Program-made: the position numbers and the translations under genes
The notes under the pieces: model-generated
The model's database searches: none
What the model was told of the DNA's origin: nothing
Seen by the model: only the letters and a program-made list of their open reading frames with translations
NCBI GenBank assembly: GCA_014549065.1
Contig: JACDOX010000085.1
Span: 124,001 to 188,000, forward strand
Length of the DNA: 64,000 nt
Source of the DNA: Cardinalis cardinalis
Lineage: Eukaryota > Chordata > Aves > Passeriformes > Cardinalidae
Direction: 5' to 3'
Shown here: piece after piece, positions 1 through 12,929 of the stretch
Numbering within the stretch: position 1 is the first letter of the stretch
Layout: each line of letters opens with the position of its first letter

Positions 1-370
1 CTTTTCACAGGGTGGTGAAGANAAACAATCCTATTCNAGCTGGAGACTCTCNGACAATCTCCTCAAACTTCAGTCCCAGAGCATAAACAACATGAGAATG
101 GGAGGGTGGGCAAGCAAGCAAGGGGGATGAAATGCCATCATNGGAAGCTGTTNATTGGACAATTCACTCCTANATGTAAATGGNCTAAAACTTANAAAAA
201 TGTGANATCTCATGACCAAGATCTTTTGTTTCCATCTTGGAGCCATCTGGGCAGAGCCNGNACTGNGGCTCTGGTACTGCCAGGGTGTGGCCTCTGAAGG
301 CTCTTCAATAAATACCCAATTTATTCCTCTGAACTCCATTCAGCCTCTGTTCCAGCTGCTTAAGGCATCA
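1..370 (+). mobile_element. Candidate endogenous retroviral LTR, 3' portion
   Basis: This segment resembles the 3' part of an avian ERV long terminal repeat. Near its end it has an AATAAA signal at 307-312, followed by a T-rich stretch and a CCTCTG-rich tail, and it ends in GGCATCA at 364-370, matching the CA end expected of an LTR. The pattern of AATAAATACC followed by TTTATTCC and then CAGCCTCTGTTC is one I associate with abundant songbird ERVL-type LTRs. The 5' end lies outside the window or cannot be recognised, and no retroviral coding sequence follows. Twelve N positions fall in the first 266 bases and none in the next 500 or so, as expected if reads from many similar copies were mapped here. 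It could instead be an unrelated repeat. The family assignment is from memory. Confidence 0.45.
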
Positions 371-3300
371 CTGGGAGCATAGTCTGCCTTTGGGACACAG
401 CATGACAGGATATTTCATCTCTTCTCTGAGGTACAGCACTGGTGCACTAAATTAAAAAAATTTTGTGAAGTAAAAGCAATGAGAAATGGCCCCCACCAGA
501 CCCATTTTCAATTCTGGGACCCAGGTGAATGTCAGGTTTCTCTGTTTGTGGAGATCTGGATGATGCTTACCTATTAGGAGAAATCCTGAAACATGCAGTA
601 CCTAACAATTGCAGGTACCTCAGCTGAAGCAGCACTTTCAGCAGTGTCAAGAGATGGGAAAATCCCATTTCTGCATTAAGTCATCACAGTGCCCATATTG
701 ATTTACACTCTCTTAAGGATTGGCTTGTTCCTGCTTTGCAGAGGTAATAGCTGGACAAGCTTCTGTCTGAAAACTGACATGGCCCTGATGGTGAGGAACA
801 ATCCAGACATTAATCCAAACCCCTGAAGAAATCCTCCAAGATGCTCACATTGAAACCTTTGACTTCCACACNCCTACCCAAGTGCTCAGGGCAGAANNTG
901 AAGGTGGGAATCANGGCTCCAAGAGTTTAACACTTAAACACACTTCACTAACCTCTGTGGAACTCAAAATCTGGCACTCTTTCCTATGAAATGCTGTGTG
1001 CATCTTCCAGTCAAGCCCTAATTTAACACTGGCAAAGAGGACACAGNTCTCTCACATCCCCAGACTGTCTGGAGTAGAAAACCAGTATAATTTTTAAGCA
1101 AGTAAAGTAGGAGCAGAGGCTGACATTACTACAATACTCATTAAAGACTTNTTTAATTTTATTCAAGGGCATCCACCCCATGTGATCAAAGAACATGCAC
1201 TGTTCTGGTGAGGGAACCAAAAATCTCCAATAACCACAGGGTTTTTCTTCTAATTTTTGATATTTAATTTCTGCCCTTGGTTAGATTTTACTGTAACTTT
1301 GATTTCTCCATTTCTGAAACAGGGATAATACTCATTACCAAGAAGAGCTTTCACAGTAATTGCTTTGGAGCATCTGGGGAAAAAAAAAAAAAGAGAGAGA
1401 GAAGTGCTATTTTTGATAATATTGGCTCAATTTGTCAGTGTTGGCAGATGACTGGAAGTGCACCCACATTAGTGGAGTTGTTTCTTTTTCTTTAATAATG
1501 TGTTCATATTTGCCAAATGAAGAGCCTCAGTTTCTTCCAGATGACAGAAAGTCTTCACAAAATCAATAAGAAATTCCTACATAAAGAGTCTGTGCACCTA
1601 GTATCATTTTTTACATAATTGCTTCATTTCAGAAAGGCACAAGCAGGCTGATAGAAGATCCATACATCAGAATTTATTCATGGCCAAACACTTTTGTTAG
1701 TTTTACAGATATTATTCCAGTGAAGCATTTGAAAGCAGAATTGAAGGTGTGTTGAGTTTATACATCTACATTTATACATGAGGCCATTTTTCACTGACAA
1801 GTTAATGACTGTCCTTTGCCATAAACTTCTTCAAGCTACTGCATGAACAGTCAATATCAGCCAGAGTGATGCAAAAGCCAAATTACTTGGTGCAGTTTCA
1901 GCTAAAATGTATAAACAGTCATGGAAATTAAAGAGATTATTAAAAAGATGGATAATTTAGAAGCCTATTCCCTTAATATCACTCTCTTCTTTNGCCTAGA
2001 TTAGCCCCTGAAAAGGAAGCTCAAGAAGAAGGAAATGAGAAGAAGGAAAAACAGTGGGAGGTCTGTGTTATTAAAAAAAAAATTTGTGAAGTTTTGAGCT
2101 TCAACCCCCCCCCGGAAGTCAGGATTATTCTTCACTTCTTTTACATGAATCTGCTTTTGCAAGTGGTGTTTTTATTTCTCCTTCTTTCAATATGGGCATT
2201 TTAACACTATGCTGAGACCATATTGCTGCCATAAGAATGCCCACAGAAAAAAAATGAGTCATAAATCCATTCAGAATGATTTAGCCATGGTTTCTAGAGG
2301 GGAAAAAAACCCAAAAAACCCACCCAACTATTTTCTCCAACTATTTGCTGTAATAATGAAATACTGACATATTTGTGTTATCAGAGTTCAGTGTCATGCT
2401 GGTGTTCCAATGAACTACACACAAACAGAAGAATTTAGTTATAAGAACACATTTCTGCCACAGAAATTGTGTCCTTTTGAAGAGCTTCTGTTGACAGAAT
2501 GGCATAACATAATATCTCTGAACAATATCATTTTGCCAGCTAAAAGCTGCAGCAGGTGTGGCTTTATTCAAACAGTAAATGAACAAGCATTAAATATTTT
2601 CATTGATCCAGGTAGCCTGTCAAGATCTGAACGAGAATATACTCAAATAAGAATGGCTGAGTGAACAATATCCCTAAAATACATAAAGTGAAATTTGCTT
2701 GCCATCAAAACACTGTGATTAATTAATATGCCAAAGTTCATCAACAGACAGTTCAGTTGCAGAGTCAGAAAAATGCCTGTGGCAAACACTGGACCCCATT
2801 CTGCTCCANAGAAATTGTATCTCATCATGGTAATAGTAGACATAAGGCCACTTCTAAGATTTTGTCACAAGATTTAGCTCATATAGTCATCCGAAGACAC
2901 AAAGGTCAAATCTCTTTTGGAGCCAAACTTTTAGAAGTTAATTCGAGCTTTTTTCCAGCAAACATTAACAAATTAACACACTGCTGCTACTTTTCACTGG
3001 TTGTCAGAGAAATAGCTTTTGGATGTTTCCTTCTTGTGAAGATCATGCATTAAAACTTCTTTTGAGGGAGCAGGAAAATAGAAATAGAAACAGGAGAGAG
3101 GGGCAAAAGAGGAACAGACTCAAGATTTTCTACAGATTCAATCATGGTGCAGGAATTAAGGTCATGCTGCTGCACTAACATGCAAAGATCAAGATGTGTA
3201 GAAGAAAGCCCAGCTGGCTGCTGGCAATGCCAGAGACACCTGAGCCCTCTGGGCAGGTGGAGCACAGGGGGTGGATTGTAGCACAAGCCACCAGCTGCTT

Positions 3301-5149
3301 CAGCATCCCAGCAGCCAGCAGAGAGAGACACTGGGACAGCACCTGGAACACCTGCACCCCTGAGGCCATGGGTAATTTTAGCACAGAAACAAGNAGTCAC
3401 TTCAGAGCACAGACCACTGCACAAAATAAGCCAAAACTTGCTTGAGCAGAGCTGTGCNTTTGAATGGATCAGTGCTAAATGGGGACCACAGGCTGGCTGA
3501 CAGAGGGTGTCTAGGAAAGATCTNCAAAACAGAGAGCACGTTCTGCTTTCAGAATTCTCTGCATCTGCATCTCTGCATCTCCTACGTGCAAAGCAGCAGA
3601 AACACACTGATGAAATTTCTTCCCTGAACNCTGTTTCAAATATTGAATCTTCTATGACCATAGAAGAACCTGATGTGAAGTTCTGATATTCCTCACACAG
3701 TTTGGTACTTGATACACTCTAAATGAGGGTTNCTCACTCTAAGAATCATTCCTGTATGATGCCACCGGGCACATTAATGCTTTACTGGGAATACAGTTTC
3801 AGTGGCATGGACAAATGACATACATANACTCATTTACTTTGAAATGGTGCAGGGAATTTTCACTAGCTCAGTTGATCAAGACAGCACCAGCAAATGTGTG
3901 CAGGTGTCAGTGGGCTTGATGGACACCTCAGGAATACACTTCCATGTACCACCTCATTACCTCTCTCCAGGGGCAGCCTGGATCTCTTTCCAAGGAAATC
4001 TTTTTCCTCAGTAAAACAAATAAGCTGCAATGACTAGCTGAGAAAATCCTATTCTAAATGACCACCCATTATTTATTACATCTTACTTGAATATTAAATT
4101 CTGGTGGCCTTAAAATGAGAGACCAAAACATNACTTATCCCAGCAATTAGGCTGCCTTCCTCTTTAAAACCTTCNTTCCACACACTCACAGCATGGCAGA
4201 ACAAGCACTATGGCAAAGAACAAAACGGAGATGGATCTCATGAGACNCATCAAATTAACCTTTAGAGGTCTGCAACTACATCACACCAACTCCCCTCAGC
4301 CACTTGTTTTCTTTGTCACCAATATGCTTTCCTGGAAAAAACCTGAACATGCTTGAATTGATAATTCCTGATACCTTCTAAGATATTGATAATGCATTAT
4401 CCTGAAATTTGTGGGGTTATTTTATTCAGTCACAAAAGAAATTACTTCCTTTGTTACCAGTATTTCTGAAAAGGCTCTTACTCTTCTTNGCCCTTATTTG
4501 GCCAGAGAAAAACCAAAAACCAGAAATAATTCAGAAATTGCCCAAGGGAGAATATTAAGAAAAGAACATTAAAGAGATATTTTGTTTCATCAGTTAATAA
4601 GCTTCATCTTTGCTGTGCTGTGCAGTTGTTCCCTCAGATTCTCATTAAGAGAAGTTTTTCATTAGCCTTTATACATTTCCACATGGTGGAAGCTCTCCTG
4701 TGCCTCAAGAAGAGGGGAAGGTCTAAGAGGTTCTTCCCCAGAACTCCCATGTGGGAGAAAGCTACAGCCAGAAAGCTGAGATAAAGCCNATTCCTGTGAT
4801 TGAGGAATTGCTGAACCTGGGTCATTTTTTAACCCTGGATTGAATTTGGACATGAGAGATGTATACCACAGTGCAGGAAGGGAAACTCTACCCCTGCCAC
4901 TGAAAGACACAGCCTCTCATCATCCTTCTCCAAGCATTTCTTGGCAGGCTGAAAACAAAGAGGTTTCAGCATGGATTCACTCCAATGTGTAGCCTTTGGT
5001 GCCTCTGAGGCTGTGCCCAGGGCTACAGAAGGATGCAATGGAGAAATCAGAGATGCTGCTAAGGGGCAGAAACATCTACAGCTCCACCTTATCCCCAGCA
5101 GNAGCACAGAGAGAAGAGCTACACAAGGTGCAGGAGGCAGGAAATTATA
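371..5149. other. Intergenic sequence with no supported gene
   Basis: This is AT-rich non-coding DNA. Short open frames occur on both strands but none resembles a known protein, shows splice-bounded exon structure or shares a frame with neighbours. Visible low-complexity tracts are an A-run passing into GA repeats at about 1,379-1,403, a C-run at about 2,105-2,114, and an A/C-rich patch at about 2,300-2,325. The longest open frame (minus strand, about 3,050-3,661) lies over a moderately GC-rich, CAG/CTG-rich patch and has no recognisable domain. I see no CpG-rich promoter. Confidence 0.6.
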
Positions 5150-5550
5150 GTAAAACAGGAGACCCCAACGTCTGGGAAGGATTGGCATCTGACTCCAAGG
5201 TTTCAGAATGCTGAACATTCACTTTATTAAAACTATATTATATTACATTGTACTATATCATATCTATACTACGAGAAATACTAAAGAATACTTACTACTA
5301 ACTACTGAAACACTCATGACTGTCTGCAGACCCACAGTCCACACAGCTTGGACCTGACAGGCTAATTAACAAAAACAACTTCCACCAGGATCCAATTACC
5401 AAATTCCTTCAGACAAACAATCTTCCAACTCGTTCCACATGTGCAAAACAGCAGAAGCAGCAAGCAGAGATAAGAATTGTTTTCCCTTCCTCCTGGACAG
5501 CTTCTCTCAGGAGAATCCCGACAAAGCTGAATCTCTCTGTTCAGAGGGCA
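5150..5550 (-). mobile_element. Candidate degraded LTR, antisense
   Basis: Read on the minus strand, this block resembles a songbird ERV LTR. It has a stretch containing GATAAGAATTGTTTTCC on the plus strand (about 5,468-5,484), then a CACATGTG-type motif, a TA-rich ACTATATTATATTACA tract, and an AATAAA (plus-strand TTTATT at 5,223-5,228) close to its 3' end. I recognise this order from an LTR that is very common in passerine genomes. The boundaries are approximate because the ends have decayed and no target-site duplication is obvious. No internal retroviral genes are adjacent, so it is probably an old solo LTR or a fragment. Confidence 0.45.
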
Positions 5551-7001
5551 GGTGAATACCCCAGGAAATGCATCCCCATCCTCCTGCTTAAGCCGGAGCT
5601 GCACAACCCACCCTGGGGCTGAGCTGCCCAGCCAGCTCTGGGTGCACNGCCCAGCCTTGCCCAGTCCCCACCACACACAGGTCAACTACACAAAACATCC
5701 CTGCAATTCTGCTGGCCTTTTTCCTGGTACCAGAACCTCTGTTGTGGCAAAAAAAAAAAAAAATCAATAAAACCAAATAAATTAAATCCAAAGCTGTCCT
5801 AATTAACTAGCTTAGTGGGTATAATCTCTCATCTGAGGAATTCCTTGATTTTTTTCTGGATTGATTCAGGTGTCTCACCTTTTAGAGNTGGAGGCACAGA
5901 CTAGCAAAATCTCATGCAAATGGTTTGGAACAGAAATATTTGGTGAGAAAAAAATTTAGTAAATTAATAAGTCATCCTTACCAGACACAAAAATAAATAT
6001 ATCAGAGTTATCATGAAATAATTGAGAATTAAAAAAAAAAATCTGAAGATATAATGGGCAAAATATTTTATCCCAAGCCAAAGTTCTTCAGTTTTCACNT
6101 TGATTTATTTATGCAGCAGCATTTTTGGGGTATGTAAAATTGCAGAGCAACAGTCTTCTGAAATTTGACAAATTTGTCATGTGAACAGATGGGCTGTAAG
6201 AACAGAAGCTCTGAACTAGGATTAGGGATGATTTGGTCTTGAAGGTTTCCATCTAACTGCTAGTTACAGATAAAACAGCCAGATATAAACTTAGATTATC
6301 CATCTATTGTAAATCATTCTGTTCATGATGTTCTTTGGTCAGAAAAACTACATTTATCTCTCCTTGTAAACTTTCCCCCACTCTTCTGATTCTTTGAAAA
6401 ATTATGCTGGACAGCAGGTAGGGGAATTAATACTGGCTGACCAGAAAAATGAATGCCTTCCCCTCTCGACATGTCAGGCATCACATTGAGTTATGTTGCT
6501 TAAATCTAATCATAGCGTGCTGTCTTGTACCCTGCTGTTCCACCTGATGCAATAAATCACCAAGTCCTGTTCAAATCTATCCATGCTCAGCTGCAGCACT
6601 GCTCCTGTACCCCACTGCTTTGTAGCATGTTTAAGAGATCCAGCACAAAACTCGAGCTGCAGCACACTGCTCCATAATTTCATGGCTGTTAGAGTAGGAT
6701 TTAAGGAACAGTAGAAGCCAAAGGATATATTCACATACTTTTTTAGATACTTTTATGTATTTAAATACAACCCCTTGGCTTGGAGTGTTATGTTCTGCTG
6801 CATGAACCAGCTCATGACTGCAAGCAGACACATGTGAAGGCTTCCCAAGCGCTGTGTCACTGATCTGTGCCACTGGCTTCTCCATCCACATCAGCACAAG
6901 GTTGCTGTACCCAGGGTGAAACATGGTTATCTTTACATGCCAGAAGCCACTTTCCAGTTTGGTTTTCCAAGGGGTTTCTGTTGAAAATAAAATGTCTGAT
7001 A

Positions 7002-7028
7002 TGTGTGTGTGTGTGTGTGTGTGTGTGT
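7002..7028. repeat. (TG)n microsatellite
   Basis: A perfect alternating TG tract of about 13 units, flanked by non-repetitive sequence. It lies in intergenic DNA and is probably polymorphic. Confidence 0.95.
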
Positions 7029-10000
7029 CTGCAGATGTTATTTCAAGCCTAGAAATCTCCAAGTACTAGAATGACTTAGGGAAAAAAAAAGGTGGTATTT
7101 CACACCAAGCCTAACCAGTAATTACTTTGGACTGAGGTGTCAAAAAAAAACTAAAAAAAAATCCACCCACAAAACCTCTACTAGTCTGTGACCACAGCTT
7201 CCATAAATAAATCTCCAAGCCCNGGCAAGGTAATAAAATTCTTCTAGCTGGCATTAGCAATTACTAATAAGAAAAATTACCCAAATACTAATCTTTTAAA
7301 GTACTTCATTAATTACATCTTCAACTTGTAGAGCACAATTTGCAGGAAATACTGTGCAGTTATGTACAGTAATTTACACAAAGACTGCTTGTCACAACCC
7401 ATTTGTTTGGCTTATAATTTTCTTCTCTGCTCTCCCTTAGTCACTCATTAACTGCTATAACAATTTACAAGCATGAATCTACTGTAGCTTTCAAAGAATG
7501 TTTGCACACCTTGAGGTACACAGACACTGCAAACTAAATGGTCAACACAAATCAACTTCACCACATGTCAGTAAAAGTGAATAAAACCTAATCCCAGGCT
7601 TCCTGCCGCCTGCCATCTGAGAATCTTTTANAGAATCTTCCTCTAAAAAAAAAAGAAAAGTTAAAAAAATTACTAGGCCAGCCATTGGAGTCTTAATTCT
7701 TGAGCAGATGAATGCACTTGCAACCTTATCACACTCACAGGAATTGCTTGACCATAGCTAACAGAGTTACCTAGAGAAGCATTAGGACCAGAAAACGTTT
7801 TAAAAGTTATCAATAAGACAAATGAAAATATCTACTTTTGCCCTTCATTGATCAAGTTCAAAAACTTTACCACATTTAAACAGGAATGATTCAAGTTGCA
7901 GAAATTTAGCACACCTAAAATAGGTATCATTGCAAGGAGATCCTTTCCTTCCTTGCTCACACCTGCTATTTCCCAACCCACAGTGTTAATACTGGTATAA
8001 TGTCACTGACATGTGTAATTCCCATTTTAATCACACAGGACCCCAAAACTGTATTACATGTGGCACTAGAGAGAGCTGATGTATTCCCAATTACACCTGA
8101 AGATTGACAAAGATGCACTGCTCATTACAAAAATACATTACTCATCCAAATCTGTCGTGGGATGATGCATGAGCAATTCCTTGGTAAGCTATGCCAAAAC
8201 TGTCCCTGTTCAGAGTTCCTGTCTAAATTTAGATTCCATAGCACTCCAGTTAAAAAGAAATACTAAATCAGTGATGAGATGTGGAACATTATTATTTTAG
8301 ATAAAAATAAGAGGTTGTCTGGGGATTCTAATTAGTTCAATAAGCTATGAATGAGTATAACCAACTTAAAATATGAAGAATAATTTTGCCTTCCCATTCC
8401 ACTAATTAAGAAATACCTTCAGTTGCTGAACTGAAGAGTCCTGTTAACTGTAACTAATAAGCCTAGGCTAGTTTTGATGACAATTGAGACCAGATAAACA
8501 CATTAGAACTTTCTTCTGCATTGGAAACAGTAAAGCTTTAGCTTCACAGTCTTGCCTCCAGCAATGCTTTACATAACTGCATTTTATAAAATGTCATCAG
8601 CTCTTTCAGTGCCTGAGGACCTACCATGAGGGAATGCCACAGTTCTATGTATGTCACACANATTCTGAATACTTGGCAAAATAATAGGAACATCAATAAC
8701 CTGACTGACTGCATATGGACCAAGAAGGGTTAAATTGTTNTTTCTTCTACTTGACCCCAACAAAAGAGTTTGCAGAAAGAATTTAACTAGATTCAAATTT
8801 TCAAAGGGTTCTGAGTTTTGCCTTTGGACATGTGCTGCAGATCTTGCATAAACTTGCATTTACAGTTGAATGCCAAGGAATTGTATTGTTCCTTAAAACC
8901 AATGTATGAGCAAGCATCCTCCTCCTTCTGCCCACATGCCCTACGTGCCTAATTAAACACTCCTATTCAATGAGGAAATTGTTTAAATTCACAACTTCTA
9001 TTGCCATCACAGTGGGCTAAGGTATATTTTACTTGTTAGGCACTTGTATTCTGTAATATGGTAAAATCCCTGACACNTCCAGGGACTATGGGACAGACGA
9101 GTAGGAATTCCCTAATGGCACCAGGTCCCACAGAGCAACTCTAGCATGGGACTGCAGACATTCAGCATCAAATTGTTTCAGTCCTGAGCTTCTGTGTTTC
9201 TAGTTGTAGAACAGGAGCCTTGGCAGTCTTGGAATTCCCAGCTCAAAAAACAGAGCTTTCAGTGCTTTTCCCTATTTGTAAGGTTAGTTTGGCTGCCCTT
9301 GCTTGGTTAAGGATATAGCAAANTCTAAAATATCTGACTTAGTCTCTTCAAAACAGATATTTTTCTTCTGGAAGAGGCATTATCTAACAATTTTGGAGGC
9401 TAATTTTATTCTAGCATTTTGAAGTATTTAGCACAAATTGAAATATAAAAGTCAAATTGGCGGAAAGCTTTAACTATAAATTGGAACTTTGCTGAAAATA
9501 CGTAATGTTCAATTAATAATTGCACCCTGATAACACTGTGCAGGAGGTCATGCAGGCAAACACAGGNATTACAATTCCCTATTGCCAGTAGAGTGCAGAG
9601 GAAAAAGANAGAACAGGGAAATTATATCTGAGAAAGGAGCCAGAAAAGCATATTTACATGGCCTTTCATCTCTGGCAGAAAACATGGTGATCTGGGAATT
9701 CACCTTAGCAATCTTATCATTAGCTCACAGCCTGTCTAAAATGCACAGCAGACTGCAGAAAATAACATGCATACAGCTTGGAGAGAAAAAAAAATACCTT
9801 GTTTCACTAAGATCTATGTATTGCCAAAGGACAGTGACATTAAAAATACAGGAGGATGGCCAAGAGCAGCCCCTATAGCAAGTTTATGGCAAGCACTTGC
9901 AGGTGTGTGAGCTCTAGAGAAAGCCAGCAAGGAGCATCTGTTGCTTTGATTTTGTATTAGGCACTTTCTATCAAGCCAAATGAATCTGAAAGCCAATGCA

Positions 10001-12869
10001 AATCAGAGCTACTCCATGGTTTTTCTCTTGGAAAAAAAAAAAAAAATAATTGTACCAGGTCAGATAACTCAACCATTTGGGAATAAAACTGAGAACTATG
10101 TCAGGGAATAAACTAAAAAGAACTTCTCTGATCCTAAATAATGCTCTCCAAATGCAGTTCATAAAACACAATGAATAAAGCACATCTACTTCTATCCAAA
10201 GTGCTTCTAGGGCTAGGTGCCTCATGAATCCAGCAGACAAATGCATGCAGAGAGCTGCTTATTCCCACCCTAAATTTTTTCTTCCTTTCTTCATATAACA
10301 GAACTGAGCACACAGTGTTGAGCCCAGAATGTTGCTGTATTTAACCATTTTATTTACAAAGCTGCATATCCACTCAGGAGTCAACAGCAGCAGTCATTGC
10401 CTTTCACCTCATGGGTGCAGGTCAAATCATCTCCNATTTCATGCCTAAACTCATTCAAAAATTGCCTGAAAAACCCTCCAATGTCTTCATACTCCCGATT
10501 GCTCCCACCAGTACAAAGAGCACTCATTTCCCATCCAAGGTGATGGGAAATGAGAAATCNTTGGTGGTATTCCAGTCAAATATTATAAGCTATTCCTAAG
10601 ACCAGACAGGAGAACATCTGGTGAGCAAATGTGCTGCTATTGTGCATTTCCCAGGGCTGGGAGAGACCAGGGAGGACATTTGGAGAGAAGAATGAGTGGT
10701 GAAAATTGCACAGCATTACAGGGCAGAGAGATCTGCACAAAGGCCAAAAGGCCCTTGGCTACTCAGCTCTGCCAGCCTCTCCTGCCAATACTGTTGGGTT
10801 TTAGAACTCCATCAGAAAACATAATAAAGAGGATTTTTTAAAAGGGAACAGGGAGAGGAGGGGATAAACAGCCCAAGCCTATGGCATGCATAAGTTGCCT
10901 GAGTCCCACATCCTTAAGTAGAAATAAATATGAAAAAATTCCCCATTAAACTAAAAGTCCAAATGAACTAAATGAGTACTCGTGCCAGAGGACAATATGT
11001 CCATTGCCAAAGGCAAAAAAGCAGTTGATGAATGACACAAGTACAACAGACAAAAATATAAATCCCTATTTCCCATTCCAAATCTTTTTAACAAATTAGT
11101 CATGTCATCAGAAGCAGAGATACCTGTGCTTCCATCCTGGCTGATCTACATCACGAGCAGATGATATTAGACACAACTGAGCAGGATCCAAATTTCACAT
11201 TATGTACAGTCAGGAAACTGAAATGTTTCTGCTTTTAGGCACCATGTCCTGCTCAGCATTCTCTCTTGCCTACTGATGCCCTTTGCAAAGGATCCGGAGA
11301 AATTTTACCCCTAACATATGTTTCCATGGCTTTTATTATTCTTCTAATTCTCTTTTGCTATCACAGGATAGGAACAAATCATTTTCACTTTGATCATCTT
11401 TCCAGACCCTGTGAACCAAATAAAANCATGAAATAATTGCCAGGTGAAACAATAGGCTGCTCCTTTCAGTTCCAGCCTCTCCTGCAAACCACACACTCCT
11501 CAAAAGAAGTTAATCTGCCTTTAAGGAGGAGCATTTTTCTTGTAAAAGAATCAGGTGTGAGTTTATAGCACTGGGTTTCTGTTCTGGATGCCAGTGGCTC
11601 TGCATGGTAGAAATGAAAGCCTGAAGCTTTGATCTTGAAATAAATGCAAGTTGGTAGCAAAGCTTCCCTCAGTTTAAGGAANACAGTCCTCCTCTAGCTG
11701 ATTTGCTCAAACCATCAATCAAAACCCCCCCATTCCCTGGTTTCCATGTCTGTGGGAGGAACTTTGCAGATTGCCCACTCTGACCTTTTCCATATTACAT
11801 TTAAATGTATACTATAGCCTGTCTTACCCAATAGGAAGATTTGCTTAACTTGAAATATATTCCCCAAGATAACATTATCCAAAGGAAATTTTATTTTCTT
11901 AATTGGAAAAGATAAAAGAGAGCATAGGTGTGTGTGTCTCAAACATATCCTACATCCCCCAGAAGACAAAATGTTGCATCCAGGTTAAGTGGATTATAAC
12001 TTCCAGGCTCCATTTATCTAATGTGCTATGGGAGACAATTCCCCATTCTCTGAATTGTTGTGCAGTAATATAAACTTGGTTTTCAGTAAAANTCTCCCTG
12101 ATTGCTAAAGCCATTCAAGATGTCTGTGATATCAATGGTACTAATCACATTTCCCCTCCATGGCCCTTCCTCTCTTTTCCCTTTAAAATCCAGAGATGCT
12201 TCTATATCAAAATTAAATGAACTTGTTTGCTGCCTAGAAGCCAAATTAAATGTGCTCTTTTATACTCAGCACTCACAGAATAGGGAGGAATAAGAGAATA
12301 AATGAGAGCCATTAATTAAATCTCACAGGGAACCACATTGCTGCAAATGGAAAACAAAACCTATTTTTCCCGTAACTATTATTTTATGCTAAATGCATCA
12401 TAATTGCTATTCAAGACCAGATTAAGAGCTTGTTTTTCCAACATGCACTTTCTTTTTATTTGTGATCAGACTGCAGACTGAGTCTGACTCTTGNTATTCA
12501 AGCCTAGGTATGAGTTTCCAGAGCCCTGGCTGTGCCTGTGGTGCTGCTGGGATTGCAGAGAGCCAGCAGTGAGGCTGAGCAGTGTGTGCTGGTGACCGGG
12601 GCTCATTCTGTGCTCCCTCCCAAATTCTTCACCTTCTCAGGATGGAGGAAGGAGGGCAGAGCCTTTCTGGTCAATAACCTGCAGTTCTGGTACAGAAGGA
12701 CCCCATGCATTGCATGTCTTTGGGCACAGGGCTCACAGACAGCCCAGGCAGGCCCATGGGGCTGCAAGCATTAGAGACTTTTTTAGGCCTGGACATAGAA
12801 AGATCCTTTCCTTGCTAAAAGCCCTTCAAGTAAAAAATGTTTTAATTTATTTAATTTCAAGGCTCCCCC

Positions 12870-12929
12870 TCTCTAATTTACAAAGGTTAATTTTGTTCCC
12901 ATCTCTAATTTACAAAGGTGAATTTTGTT
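12870..12929. repeat. 32-bp direct duplication
   Basis: A 28-base segment beginning TCTCTAATTTACAAAGGT occurs at 12,870-12,897 and again at 12,902-12,929 with one base difference (a T/G change just after AAAGG). This is a local tandem duplication with a 32-bp period. Confidence 0.9.

Noticed and set aside
3050..3661. 203-residue open frame on the minus strand
   Set aside because: It has several ambiguous codons, no recognisable domain, low-complexity CAG/CTG-rich DNA and no exon-like boundaries. It is probably chance in a GC-richer patch.
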